DNA of 64,000 nt from contig JAADJZ010000005.1 of the NCBI GenBank assembly GCA_011032825.1, positions 1,307,001 through 1,371,000 of the forward strand, written 5' to 3'. Each line of letters begins with the position of its first letter. Within the stretch, counting starts at the first letter, position 1. This DNA comes from Massariosphaeria phaeospora. Taxonomy: Eukaryota > Ascomycota > Dothideomycetes > Pleosporales. Below are positions 1 through 11,570 of the stretch, one piece after another. A program made the translations under genes and the position numbers. The notes below the pieces were generated by a model that saw nothing but the letters and a program-made list of their open reading frames with translations, did not search any database and was not told the origin of the DNA.

Positions 1-1183
1 CTACGGCATGCTTGTACTCTCTCTGGTACTAGCCCGCAACAACTCCACTCTGCTACTGAGTGGTGTTCTTTTCGCAGTGCTTCTATGCTTCAAACATATA
101 TATCTATATCTCGCCCCCGCCTACTTCGTCTACCTCCTGAGGGCCTACTGTCTGGACCAGCGGCCGCTCTTCCCCTATTTCCGGATCCGTTTCCTCAATT
201 GCGTCAAGTTGGGCGCCGGCATCATGTCGGTATTTGCAGCCGCATTTGGACCGTTTGCATTCTGGGGCCAGCTTGAGCAAGTATTCCGTCGCCTATTCCC
301 ATTTTCTAGGGGCTTATGTCATGCCTATTGGGCACCCAATGTCTGGGCGATATACTCGTTCACGGACCGAGTGCTAATCTACCGTAAGAAGCCCCCAGTA
401 ATGCTTTTCATCTGCTAACTATCCTAGTGGCACCGTATCTCGGGCTCACTGTCGATAGAGATGCCGTAAACAGTGTCACTCGAGGTCTTGTAGGCGACAC
501 ATCTTTTGCTGTACTTCCCGACATAGCGCCCTTGACCTGCTTCCTCCTGACCTTAGCATTCCAAATCGTAAGTCGTGTTTTGTCATCGCATGCGCAATAT
601 CTAATCTCTGTTAGCCATTTCTCTTCAAACTCTTGCTAAAGCCGACTTGGGAGACCTTCGTCGGCGCGGTGACTCTCTGTGGCTATGCGTCCTTCTTATT
701 TGGATGGCACGTGCATGAGAAGGCAATACTCCTCGTCATCATACCGTTCAGCCTCATTTCACTGCGAGATCGCAGATATTTTGGCGCATTTCGACCCCTG
801 GCGGTGGCCGGCCATGTGTCACTGTTTCCGCTTCTATTCACAGCAGCTGAGTTCCCTGTGAAGACAGTCTACACAATTTTCTGGCTAGTTCTGTTTCTAT
901 TAACCTTCGATAGGCTCGCTCCAGCGTAAGTATCTCCTTGGCGAATCTGCGCTACGCTAACACAGTTCTCAGTGCACCCAGACCGCGGATCTTTCTCCTG
1001 GATCGCTTCTCCCTAGTCTATATTGCTTTGTCCATACCTTTGATTGCGTACTGCTCTTTGGTCCATGGCATAGTATTTGGACGAAAGTACGAGTTCTTGC
1101 CACTGATGTTCACGAGTTCCTATTCCGCCATTGGCGTGGTGGGTAGTTGGGTCGGGTTCTCCGTAGTATATTTCGATTTATAG
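1..1183 (+). CDS. ALG8: Dolichyl-P-Glc:Glc1Man9GlcNAc2-PP-dolichol alpha-1,3-glucosyltransferase, 5' truncated
   Basis: This is the C-terminal part of an ALG6/ALG8-family ER glucosyltransferase, which adds the second glucose to the lipid-linked oligosaccharide used in N-glycosylation. The frame is already open at base 2, so the gene begins before the window. Exons read as 1-383, 428-567, 615-925 and 973-1183, with GT-AG introns of 44-47 nt and consistent phases. Visible family hallmarks are [31 protein letters not shown] and [10 protein letters not shown]. The many hydrophobic segments fit a polytopic ER membrane protein. The choice of ALG8 over ALG6 rests on the AYWAPNVWA context and is probable, not proven. 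The frame closes with TAG at 1181-1183. No defect is seen in the visible part. Confidence 0.88.
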
Positions 1184-2426
1184 AAAATCACATCTCCCTG
1201 TCTCTAATACGCGTATCTCTGATGTTCTTCACGAGTTTACCAGATGATTGCTAGTGGGATCGATGTTTGACTAAAAGTCTGCGGAGCGCACCGCATACCT
1301 CCAACCGAGCGAGCAAACCGGAGCCTGCCGCACACTGCAAAGGGTGAACGTAATGGCTCTAGTCTCGAGAGATTTACCATAACCTGCTATCGGGGCAAGT
1401 AAGTGGATGAAGCGTCTAGATGAGCTTGTTGACATGTCAATTACCCCTTGGATAGCATCCTCTCGATCTCATATGGGATGAGAAGCAAGGCTACTATCAA
1501 GATAGTACAATTATGAGATGCATACGGATGCTCGAGAAGTTGGGCCGTCAGTCGCAACGTGGCGTTGAATCAGGTAGGTTGTTCTAGTACCTCGGACGGG
1601 ACAGCAAAGGTGGATACTAAGGGATAGATATAAAGACCCTGAGGACTTTTGATAGTGCGGTAGCATCGCCAAACTTGCAGTCCAGTACTCCAAGAACGCT
1701 CAATTGCTGTTGTGGCTGAGTGCGGGGAGCGAAGTGAAGTGGTGCTGCGTTTGAGCATGTGGGTCGGGCCTACGGGGCTGTTGGGGGTGGCTCAAGGCAT
1801 GGTGCCGTCATGGGCAGCCTTCACCCGCCCCGATCCCAGCCGCATCTCCTCATCAAATTCAGCTGTAATGGTGGCTTACTCGCTAGACTCTGCTTGACTT
1901 CAGCTACAAAAAGAGTCCAAATACGTGGGGAGGCCGGGTGCAGTGCGGTTTCTGTAGGTGCACGCAAGTTTGGTGGTCGCTTGGGGGCCTGTCGAATTAG
2001 CGGTTTAGGTTTAGTTCCGAGAGGCCCTCCGCGCCGAGACTGCTACCCTTTGAGCACTACCTTCAATCTTCGCCTTCTTCCTCACCTGCTGCCTCTTCCA
2101 ACCACCTCGCTCACCCCACATCCGTACCACGCCCACGAATCGACCCCCCATCTCACCCAGACACGCTATATCGAGTATAAACGCGTCTCGGAACCATTTT
2201 CGGACCCGCAACCGAGTGCGACGACTTTTCTAGGACCACCTCTGGCCCGCGGCGGAGCTGGCGTTTGCCTCGACCACGTCTTGGAGAAGGCATTGCCTGT
2301 ACTCCAAGTGGCGGGCTCCCTGAATCAGTACATTACAGCACGGCTACGCTTCCGCGAGACCTCCGACGGTTGCGACGCGCCTTACTAGACATCCAGACGC
2401 TCTGGATGAAACAGAGCGCCAGCAAG
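1184..2426. other. Intergenic region between ALG8 and ITC1
   Basis: About 1.2 kb with no convincing gene. Open stretches such as 1759-2388 lack an ATG start and have no recognisable motif. The last 500 bases are pyrimidine-rich on the plus strand, as expected of an upstream and 5' leader region for the following gene. Confidence 0.5.
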
Positions 2427-5400
2427 ATGGTATGGACGCGTCCATGGTAATCGCGAAACTACAGGCTGACTATTCCAGGTACAATACAAGCGCAAACCCG
2501 TCAAGCTCGAACCGCTTCCTTCGTTCCTCGATGACAGTACCGAGGTGCGCCCTTGTCCTATGCCACCTATCGAATATGCTTGCTAAGAGTTTTGAACTAG
2601 ATCTGGGTTATTGAAGCGACCGGGGAGATATTTGTCGACTACGAGCGGTACCTTAATAGGTATGGTGTCTACACGAGTCCTAGAAAGTGATCTTTTGGCT
2701 AATGTGAAGTAGACGTGATTTCTACCTCCAGGCAGGTTGCCCTGAAGCTCATAGCATATAATGCTCGCACTCCTAACTCCATCCTAGAACATCTTCACAT
2801 GCGAGTCGACCGGACATCAAGGATATAACTTCTTCGAAGCCATAGAGAGCGAAGTACGTTGCCCGCTCCCTACATACACAACCTAGCAGTATTTAACCAG
2901 GTTACAGACGGAAGCTTCCAACGAGATCAACAGCATATTTCCAGACACCTTGCGATCTCGCGTATTGGAATTCATACAGTTTCGGAACACCGCGCGCATG
3001 GACGATTTGGGTGAGTTCTTCTATGAATGATGCCTTGGACCTATTGCTGACAGTTGCCTCATAGTCAATAATGTCTTCGACGTAAGCGGACCTTCATAAC
3101 ATCGACATTTTATGCTAATCCAGGATGCAGCATTTTCGAGAACACTACACAGTTGGCGACCGCGTCTATATCGAGCATGAGAACGGGCGTAAATACGGCG
3201 TAATCTCGCAGATGCAAGACACCTCAGGTCTTCACAGCGTCTTTACCGGAGAGGCTGCAGAGGACCATGAAATCCGTTCCTTCACCTACTACATCACTCT
3301 AGACGAGGGGGGCGAGCCGGTGACCAGGTACAAAGCTTCCGAGCTCCAACGTGATCGCAGGATTTATTCCAAGCTTGTTTTGAAGCAATTTCTGCGCAGT
3401 GCGGTAACGAGAGAACCGTGGAACGGAGCGCCCTGGATGGTCAAGGACCACTTAGCCAAGCGCTACAGTATTCCGACAAGGATTCCAGAAGCCAAAACCC
3501 GTGATGCAGTCATGGCTGCGAAGAAGGCAAGTATTGTGAATATAGAGAGCGAGGAGCTCCCGGCGAATCCACCAGGCATGCCTTCAGGACCAAACGGGGC
3601 TGCCCCACTCCCTGCTAATGGCGTAGCTGTGCACGGGCCACCTCACATGGGCCCTCCGCCTGCACAAACTGGACCTGGCTGGATGAACTTTGCAGCAAAC
3701 GGCCAACCTTACCATCACAATCCCGGACGACCTATGATGCAACCGCCGAGGAATGAACCTCCGAGGCCGTATCCAGTACCATATCCGCACCAAATGAGTG
3801 CCCCCCCTCCTTTTCCGCCCGGGCCATATAACCATCCGCCTCCGACAGTACCTCTTCCACAACAGCTTGCACATATGCCTCACCACATGCCGCCGCCTGG
3901 CGCTGGTCTACCAGTCAATCTGCCATTCCAGAACAACTTCATGCAATACCAAGCACTTGCCCCAATCAATGCTTTACAACATCAAGTACCTACATTGACC
4001 CGACCTTTTGAGCCAATCAAGTATCCGATTGATGATTTAAGAATCAAGCAGCCACGTCTCAGCACTCATCGCCCCTCGCTGAAGTTCTTTTCGGATGACG
4101 TTCCCGAAGGCGTCGAAGTTCCAGAAGATCAGAAGAAGATGGGTATTCTCATGAAGAGCGTAGGCCCTCTGTTATGTGCCTGGGAGACTCTCAACGTCCA
4201 CGACACCATTTACTCGCTCGACTCCTTCACCTTCGATGACTTTGTGGGCGCGATGCGCTTCTCGCAAGAGGGAGTAGAGTGTGAACTGTTGATCGAGGTA
4301 CACTGTTCAGTCCTGAAACAAATTATCAACGAGTCTGGTAAATTCCAAGTCACTCTGCCCAGCCCAGCAGACTCAGACGGGTCCGGGGACGAGGCATCGG
4401 ATAAGTCGACTAGCCCAAAGCCTGAGCCCGAGCCCCCAGTACGCACTACACGCAGCAGTTTGCGGAAATCCGAGGCCAGCATAATTGTGAAACAGCGCAC
4501 GCCTACTCCTGAGCCACCAAAGCAAATTCACAAAGGAGGGGAATTCACGGTGGATTTTAACTGGATCGACCAGTGCAAAACTCGCAATTTCAGAGACGGA
4601 GGGTGGCAGGCGATTATTGTAGGACTCCTTTACCGCCTATCTTGCGATCCAGGTCAGAAGGAAGCCTGTGATGAAATTCTCGCCCAACTTGTGCCTGCCG
4701 ATGAAGAGCCATCCATCGAGAACATTGCCTTCAACTACATTTCTCTCGATGTCAATCTGCGGATATCCGCGCTCGATATGATTCTACGACTCACTATCGC
4801 TACCGAAACATTTCGTGACCAGCTCGTCGCTGCCTCTCAGGAGATGACCCGTTTACGCAAGGAGAAGATCGAGTTTCAAAAGAAACGGAAGGAATTGTAT
4901 GTTACTCATAATATGCGGATCCGAAACTCTTGATTGCCGCTAACGCACATTCTAGGGCCGACGAGCTTTTCAAGCTAGACATCGATCGAAAGATACAGTT
5001 ACCCATGAACACTCCGGCCTCCCCAACCGACGCCAAAGAGAACCAGGATGTCTTGATGGGTGGCGTTGAAGATGGTAGAAAGGCTACTGAGGCGGCAAGC
5101 GAATCGTCCGAGGAACCCACAGCTGCTAATCGAAAGCTACGACACACGAACAAGGCTAAACGCAAGCGCGAGTTAGACGCTGTGAAGAAAGAAAAAGCGA
5201 AGAAGGCCAAGGTCGAGGCAGCCAAGACCAAACAACAGAAAGATTGGGAAAAACTTCTCGATGCTATCGATAAGAAAAGGGAGGAACTCAAAACCTGTGA
5301 GGCTAGTATCAACGAGCTTGACGATGATCTCCGCGAGACACTGGTGCATCGGAGTAAGATTTTAGGAAAGGATCGGTTCCTGAACAAGTATTACTGGTTC

Positions 5401-5991
5401 GAACACAACGGCATGCCATTCGGAGGTGTTCCAAACAGCTCTACAGCAGAATACGGTTACGCAAATGGTCGCCTGTGGGTCCAAGGACCAGATGAGCTCG
5501 AGCTCCAGCCCAACCTGGAAGAGCCCGCCTTGTCCCAAGACAAACAAGAATTCGGATTCACGATCCCAATGCGCAAAGAGAAGGAAGAAGGCTCAACTCA
5601 TCTTGCCACGTCTGGCGAGTGGGGTTACTACGACGACCCCGCCGATGTCGATAGGCTTATGGCATGGCTGGACGAGCGCGGTTTCCGAGAGAAGGCACTC
5701 CGAAAGGAGCTTCAGATATTCCGTGAGAGGATCGTCGAGTACATGGTCAAAATGAAGGAGCACTTGGTCGAAGCCGAACTGGAGAAGGAAGAAGAGGAAG
5801 AAGTTTCTACTAGGGTGGCTACGCGTAAGAAAACCTACGTTGACACGGACCCGGGCCAAGATCGCTGCCTCCTCTGGACCAACAGCATCATGAGAAACGA
5901 ATTCGGCTACAACCATTCGGAAGAGTACGAACCACCAAAGAAGCCGAAGAAAGGCACTGCCAAAGTCACCAAAGCGAAGGGCAAGCGATGA
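2427..5991 (+). CDS. itc1: Itc1/Acf1-like subunit of the Isw2 (ISWI) chromatin-remodelling complex
   Basis: Predicted 1044-residue nuclear protein that partners an ISWI ATPase in nucleosome spacing. Exons: 2427-2429, 2479-2544, 2601-2659, 2713-2731, 2788-2853, 2908-3010, 3065-3081, 3131-4896 and 4956-5991; phases sum correctly. The N-terminus begins MVQYKRKPVKL and continues IWVIEATGEIFVDYERY, which is the WAC (Acf1 DNA-binding) module. A proline-rich linker follows. A DDT domain lies near residues 455-515 (LLCAWETLNVHDTIYSLDSF), then WHIM-type segments. A lysine/glutamate coiled coil spans about 740-830, followed by the GKDRFLNKYYWF motif near 837. Two oddities: the first coding exon appears to be the ATG alone, and the intron after exon 4 starts with GC (2732-2787). 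The acceptor at 3130 was preferred over the one at 3123 because only the former keeps frame. Confidence 0.88.
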
Positions 5992-6753
5992 TCCTGCTAG
6001 ACGCACGATATTTGTGTGTTCCTTTCTTGCTGTGGTGGATCGTGCTGAGTAATGAGTAACGACAAGGAAGCATTGCATGGTGTTTGTCATTTGGAGTCTT
6101 CGGGGGTTATCTGTCAGTGTGCCTTGGCGATACTGTACCAAAAGCCCTCCGGTATATCCAGTAGTGTGCATTTTCTCCGGCGTTGGAGTTGCAATTTTCG
6201 AGGGTTGATGGTGCATGGGTGAAAATTTATAGAGGGTCTTTCCGCGCTTCACATAGCTGGATGTCAGTCACTGTCTGTGGGGGAGTCTGGATATGGCTTA
6301 CGGGTACAGCGTCTTTACGATACGCCTGTATCCTTCTGCGAAGCGGCATATGGAGAGCTGTAGTCATTGCGAGAAACAACCATAGTTCACCACAGTCAAA
6401 TACGTGATCATCGGCGTTGGGGTATTTTGCAATCGCGCTTTGCAGTGACTAATGAAGCTCGTAGATAGTGCAAAACCCTCGCACTAATCTGCCACGGTGA
6501 AGCTGCAGTATGGATGCAAACAAAGAAATGGCATGCTCGTCTGCATTCGGCTTAGCGTGGATTGGATGCTCTTGGCGAAGCTCGCTCATGACGGAGCAGC
6601 TGAAGCCAGTCGGCGGCGTCCATCACAACCCACGCTATCTCATCACCACTCGCTTTTTGGCGGCTTGCGACGCTGTCTTGTCGGATTAAACTCGTCGCTC
6701 TCTAATTTCCACGCCGACCGACGCCCTCCGGAGGCGTTGTGCGTGCTCTCACT
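5992..6753. other. Intergenic region itc1-sgf73
   Basis: About 760 bases holding the 3' end of itc1 and the promoter of the next gene. Reading frames on both strands overlap each other and show no family motif; a minus-strand frame (5593-6252) is antisense to the itc1 tail. Confidence 0.45.
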
Positions 6754-8396
6754 ATGGCTCCAAACGGCGCCCGCAAAGGTGAGTTGAGCCGCACGCACGC
6801 ACTCACCCCTCCCCCGCCCGCACCCAACTAACACGCGTGGAATAGCACCCCCGGGGCGGACTTCGTCTCCCAAAGCGAGTCTTGTCGACACGAAGACTGT
6901 GAAAAGTAACCTGCACGAGAAGGAGAAGAAAGCAATCATCTTGAAGATCAAGAAACCGGTGCCCAAGCCGTCGCTACCAGGCAACTGGAAGGAGAGCGAC
7001 AGTATCAGTACGTTTTTTACTCTCAGACAGCTTGAGTAATGTCTCTGCGGCATCCGGAGTGCATGCCATATACTATCGTCTCCAAGACCTAACGTAGATT
7101 AGACGTCGAGCCCAGGAAAACTGCCACGCCCGCCGGAGGCTCCCCGGTCGTCAACCCCCTAGGCGAAAAGACGGTCGCCGGATTCTCGACCGGACGCCCT
7201 CTCGACGATAAAGTAGATGTTGTACAGTGCAAGCATTGCCGCCGGCCTGTTCTGCGCGCCTCTTCCGCCACCCACATTCGCGAGTGTTTGAACAAGAAGC
7301 AGGAGAAACTTAAGAAAAAGAAAGAAGCGAAGGAAGCCAAAGACGCAGCCTTACGGAAAGAGAAAGGAGAGAAGGACGATGACGACGGCGGCAAGAACAA
7401 TGCCCGGAAGTCGGCCGTGAAGGGTGCTGTCGTCGACGGAGATGGTGTGAGGAAGGGCAAGAAGCGGAAACTCGATGTGGATGCGGAGAAGGCACCCAAC
7501 GCAAAAAAGAAGAAGAAGGATGAGCCGAAAGCCAAAGCCGCAAAGCCGAAGGGGCCGGTCGACGTTGAGAAACAGTGTGGTGTTATACTTCCAAACGGGT
7601 TTTGTGCGCGGAGCTTGACTTGCAAGAGCCATAGTATGGGCCTCAAGAGAGCCGTTCCTGGGAGAAGTCTTCCCTACGACATGTTGCTAGCACAATATCA
7701 GAAGAGAAACCAAGCAATGAAGGACCGTGAGTACTCCCGTTCACTAATGACCTGGCCCCCTACACTCTAGACGATATATGCTCTTTGCACTATATATGCG
7801 TACTTTGTCTACCCCTCTCTAAGACTCAACAGCCAAACTAACACATGCTTGTAGGCCAACTCATGAACGCAAATGCCGCTCTTCCCGAGGACCTCGAGCC
7901 CTCCGGAGCAGTGGATTCAGACGAAGAGAAAGAGGCAATCATGGCGGTCCTCGCCCGTCACCGTCCCAGACCGATGGCAACATATACACCAGTGTTACAA
8001 AAGTCAAAGTATCAGTACATTCGCATGAAGGACATGTTGCGCTCGGCCTTGGGGGCTCCACCTGGTGGCGGCTCTCTCTACTCTAACATTGCATCTGGTG
8101 GCGACAACATAGGGACTGGAAGAAATTTAGGCCTTGGAATGATGGGCGCACCAAGTAGTGCTACGAACGAGAATTTCCCAGGAAGCGCCAGCGGTATGGG
8201 AAGCTTTGCTCCGCCTTTGAGTGCGGGACTCGACGGCCCTGCCGGCGGTGGCATGAACTCAGGAAGTCGACGACAGAGCTCTATTAGCATGGTAGGTGCC
8301 TCGGCTGGCCCGCGGCAAATCCTCCCTGGACAGTTACCCGGCCCCGGACCACAACAGCGAAAAGGCAGTATGGCTAGCGTTGCTAGTGTCTCATAG
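6754..8396 (+). CDS. sgf73: SAGA deubiquitinase-module subunit Sgf73 (ataxin-7-like, SCA7 domain)
   Basis: Predicted 450-residue nuclear protein that anchors the deubiquitinase module to SAGA. Exons 6754-6778, 6846-7007, 7103-7726 and 7855-8396, all GT-AG. A zinc-finger-like segment (CKHCRRPVLRASSATHIREC) lies in the N-terminal half. A long lysine-rich stretch follows, then the SCA7 signature CGVILPNGFCARSLTCKSH with KRAVPGRSLPYDMLLAQYQK. The tail is rich in Gly, Ser and Pro. The frame closes with TAG at 8394-8396, but the same frame continues open for another 135 codons (see the following entry). The annotated end may therefore be a premature stop or a genuine shortened terminus. Identity is secure; the true C-terminus is not. 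Confidence 0.87.
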
Positions 8397-8804
8397 AATC
8401 AGACCGCATCATCTCGGCTCGCCCAGTCTAGTCCTAGGACTAAACGAGCTCAGAGTCATACTCCAAACAAAGCATCTTCTCCGGTACCAATGAAGTCCTC
8501 GCCTAGGACAGCACCGGTCAAGGAAGAGAGTACCACACCAGCTCAAAGACCGGGTCGGAACAAAGCATATTCTCGTGTACCAATGAGGTCCTTGCCTGCG
8601 ACAGCAGCTGTCCAAAAAGAGAACAGCGAACCAGCTCAAAGCCCGGGTCACAAAAAATCTTCTTCTCTAGCACCAAGGAAGTTTTCGTCTAGGCCAGCAC
8701 CAGTTAAGCAAGAGCAAACCACACCCGCTTTGGACAGTCAAACCCCTCGTTCACATCGCTTTACCCAACTTCGTTTGCAAAAGCGTATAAAGCGTAGGAA
8801 TTAG
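8397..8804 (+). other. In-frame open extension downstream of the sgf73 stop codon
   Basis: Directly after the TAG at 8394-8396 the same reading frame is open for 135 codons, ending in a stop at 8802-8804. The predicted peptide is Lys/Ser/Pro/Arg-rich, ends in RLQKRIKRRN, and is largely three 31-residue repeats. No GT-AG pair that removes the TAG and keeps phase was found by eye. It may be a former C-terminal part of Sgf73 cut off by a recent nonsense change, a readthrough extension, or an independent repeat tract that is open by chance. Confidence 0.5.
8466..8744 (+). repeat. Three tandem 93-bp repeats (31 codons each)
   Basis: Units at 8466-8558, 8559-8651 and 8652-8744. Each is exactly 93 bp and in phase with the sgf73 frame. 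In translation, units 1 and 2 begin NKA-S and carry VPM(K/R)S, PAQ-PG and an acidic EE/EN block; unit 3 is more diverged. The exact multiple of three and preserved frame across all units suggest expansion while the region was translated. Confidence 0.8.
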
Positions 8805-9561
8805 GCTTGTCGGGCGCAAGATGCGCGTACGTTTTCGTCTGGCTGGCTGGCATTATGGGGAGTTTTGGAATGGTATCGTTATTACAGTTGGGTCATGGCT
8901 ATTGACCATGTTTAGGGAATGGTGTTTTATGCGGAGTTGTTCCAGTTACCATGATACCCTTTTCGAAACATTACTATAAGACATCGTAGTCTGCACAGAT
9001 GAAGATTCGCCCGCAGTTCGCTGCGTCGGCTTGGACTGACGGGCAAGAGGAAGGCTCGCGTGTCGAGGTGCCGTTCGTTAGAACGTCCGTTGGGTGTTGT
9101 GTTGTGGCTATTTCCTCCATACCTATGGGAGGCAGCATCTGTTCTGTCATATACATACATGCATACATACATACATACATTCACCTAGGTCCTCAAATGC
9201 ACGCCTCGCTCCTCAACCACTCGAGACCTCGAACCAGCACGTCGTCAGCATTTCCTCGACACTCTCCCGGACGGCATTCGCTAGCGTTAAAGTTAGGGTG
9301 AAGGATACTTTCGAATTTCTTGTACATGATGCCTTGGACCTGTTTGTTATTGGGACACTCTTGTACTCCAGATTATAGTGATAAGAAGAAAAGTGCAGGC
9401 CAACTCTCTCCCGGCGTCTTAGAAATACATCCTGGTGATACATACAGCTTTAATCAGACACGCGAACTGTAACCCAAAGAACCCGCCTAATAAAATAATG
9501 TACAAATGAAGAAAAGAGAAGACAACGGGCCATGCAAAAACGCATAGACCAGCTTTTACAC
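8805..9561. other. Intergenic region with ATAC microsatellite
   Basis: No gene recognised. A simple (ATAC)n tract lies at about 9149-9182 and is the cause of MYVCMY-type frames on the minus strand. The region lies between the converging ends of sgf73 and the secreted-protein gene. Confidence 0.55.
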
Positions 9562-11082
9562 CTACGATGGACCAGCCCGCCTTCTGTCCTCCATGTCCAA
9601 CCGATGCAGATCTATAATCGCGCTTTCCATATCCACAGAGGCTTGCGGAATCTCGTCGCGTATCATCTCCTTCAGACCCCTATACTCGATGATGACGGCC
9701 GCCTCCTTTTGATTCGTGCTTCCGTCCAGATACTCCAGCTTATTGCCGAAGCCGCCGACCTGGCCGTTGTAATGGTCTTTGTCCCACCGCTGGAGGAGAT
9801 CTCTCCCCTCCTGGATGCCCCTGACCCAGTCTTTGATATCGAGGGGATGTCTGCCGTCGGCCGTCTTCCAGATGTGTTCTTTGTCGAGTTTCAGCGTGCC
9901 GACCATGTTGGTGCTGCATTTAGAGCTGTCGAGACTGGGCGCGGGCGTGGGTGGTCAGCGGGAATGTACGGCACGGGGCTGGGTGAGGGGGGGGGAGGAG
10001 AGGGAAGAGGGCGCGACTTACACGGCTTTTCCCTTGCTGTTCACTCGGTGGCAAATCAGATGTTTTACCAGTTTCCACAGATCGCCTTTGACGTCCTTCG
10101 CCACCAGCCAGTACATGGTAACGAAGTCGGTGCGCGGCATCAGCAGCATGAAGTGTTTGGTACTTTTCCCAGCCGGCAGCCTGTGCGCTGATTCGGCCAC
10201 ATTGACCACAAAAGAGAGGAATCCAAGCAGTGACAGATTGTTCTGGACACTCCTAGCCGACATATCATTGGGTCTCGCTGCGAAGAGTTCCGGCACCACA
10301 ACCGAAAAATAAGCTTTTCGCGCGTTTACATCCGGCCATAGGAGGTTTTCCCAAAGGGGTTGGTTGTTGGCCTTGGTGGCCATGTGTTTTGCAAGACGCC
10401 AGTACCCAGATAGAGGTGTTGCGGCAGTGAGTTGAGTTTCGAAAAGCATGTCATAGCACGCGTCTGGCCCGTCCCAGATGTGAAAGCCTTTTTGACCATT
10501 ATCATACTGAACCCATGCATGACCCAACGTCCAGTCGTTGCAGTCGTCGAGGCCGTCTAGTCTGTAATCGTATATCGGGTTTCCACGTCCATCTTTCTCA
10601 CCAAAGGGCAGGTTTAGCTGCAGTTTGATATTAGCCGTTCTATCCACCATGTATATGATGTCCCATCAGAACAAAAAGATCAAGATTGAAGGACATACTA
10701 CGTCATTGGCGACCGCCGTGGCGGCTTCCGCGAAATCATTAGTCCTCAGTACAACGGGACCGACAATGTATTCGAATCTTGCCTCTCCCTTAATCCCACC
10801 GGGGATATTCTCGCCCGTTAATTTCCAGTTGTTTCCGTATCGCCAAGACCATTGTCCATCTGTCAATGTCTGGACGTTCTTCCACTTGGCTTGTTTGGTC
10901 AATTCTAATGTGCATCGAGAATTGCGCGAGTAGAGGGCTCCCGGTTGTTCGAACTCAAGCCCTATTTTGGGATCGGAGAATTGCGGCGCAGCCGAAACCT
11001 GCGGCCCGAGAAGAGCGACGACGGCAAGGAAAAACGCCGGCCATGTTCGCAGAGAAAGCGCGGTATCGGAAACAAAAGACAT
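9562..11082 (-). CDS. Secreted protein of unknown function
   Basis: Exons on the minus strand: 11082-10699, 10617-10022 and 9934-9562, giving 450 residues. The start was chosen at 11082 because it gives a typical signal peptide (SLRTWPAFFLAVVALLGPQVSAAP). Mature protein starts near residue 32 with KIGLEFEQPG, then a Trp-rich block (GQWSWRYGNNWKLTGE) and FEYIVGPVVL. This order (G-x-E-x-E, W...D/E, E-x-hydrophobic-P) loosely recalls amidoligase-type enzymes, but I cannot confirm homology. The middle contains HIWDGPDACYDM and MPRTDFVTMYW; the tail is polar. Three acceptors keep frame for the last intron; the most upstream one (AG at 9936-9935) was chosen. A 9-G run lies inside that intron (9987-9995). 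A secreted enzyme or effector-like role is inference only. Confidence 0.62.
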
Positions 11083-11343
11083 GACTTGAAGAGTTCGTTG
11101 CGTCTGATGCGCAACAGCACGATAATGACAGACAAGAATAGCGCAGCTATAAAATGATTGGAAGCACACTGATGGAAGGCAAGAAGACTAAAGGAAGACG
11201 GTGTATCTTATATGGGTCCACCACAGTATTCTCACATCTGGAATACTCACTCGTGATGGAGTGAAGCTATATCCCTGCCACAACTACCCAGAACCAACAG
11301 GAGAAGGGCTTTGTTAACTTCCGCAGCTGCTTGTTTATCTGTG

Positions 11344-11570
11344 CGTAGGGCGAGGCACCACAGATAACCCAATTAATCCATAGATGACCAATGGGCTCTT
11401 ACGTATATCGGGCCGTCCTGTTGGTAGCTCAATCCTCCTATAATTACTAGAGTACTGTTGCTACTATACCACCTTACTGTTGCTACTACGTTACCTCACT
11501 GTCGCTACTACAGTACTCTAATCTAGTGTACTGGTGCGGTTCTAACCACAGTTGTTAGCTGCGTACAAAG
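11344..11570. repeat. Degenerate AT-rich repeat, related to the 11.85-12.24 kb element
   Basis: Contains repeated CTACTA/TTGCTACTA motifs and shares several short blocks in the same order with the neighbouring inverted-repeat element: AGATGACC, a CCTGTTG block, ACTAGAGTA, and TTAGCTGCGTAC. No coding capacity is visible. Probably an old, decayed copy of the same element. Confidence 0.4.

Noticed and set aside
1759..2388. 209-codon plus-strand frame upstream of itc1
   Set aside because: Starts with GTG, has low-complexity Pro/Leu/Arg content, no motif, and overlaps the leader of itc1.
5593..6252. 219-codon minus-strand frame at the itc1 3' end
   Set aside because: Largely antisense to the well-supported last itc1 exon; composition mirrors the Lys/Glu-rich coding strand.
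9149..9182. MYVCMYVCMY-type peptides
   Set aside because: Products of an ATAC microsatellite, not a gene.
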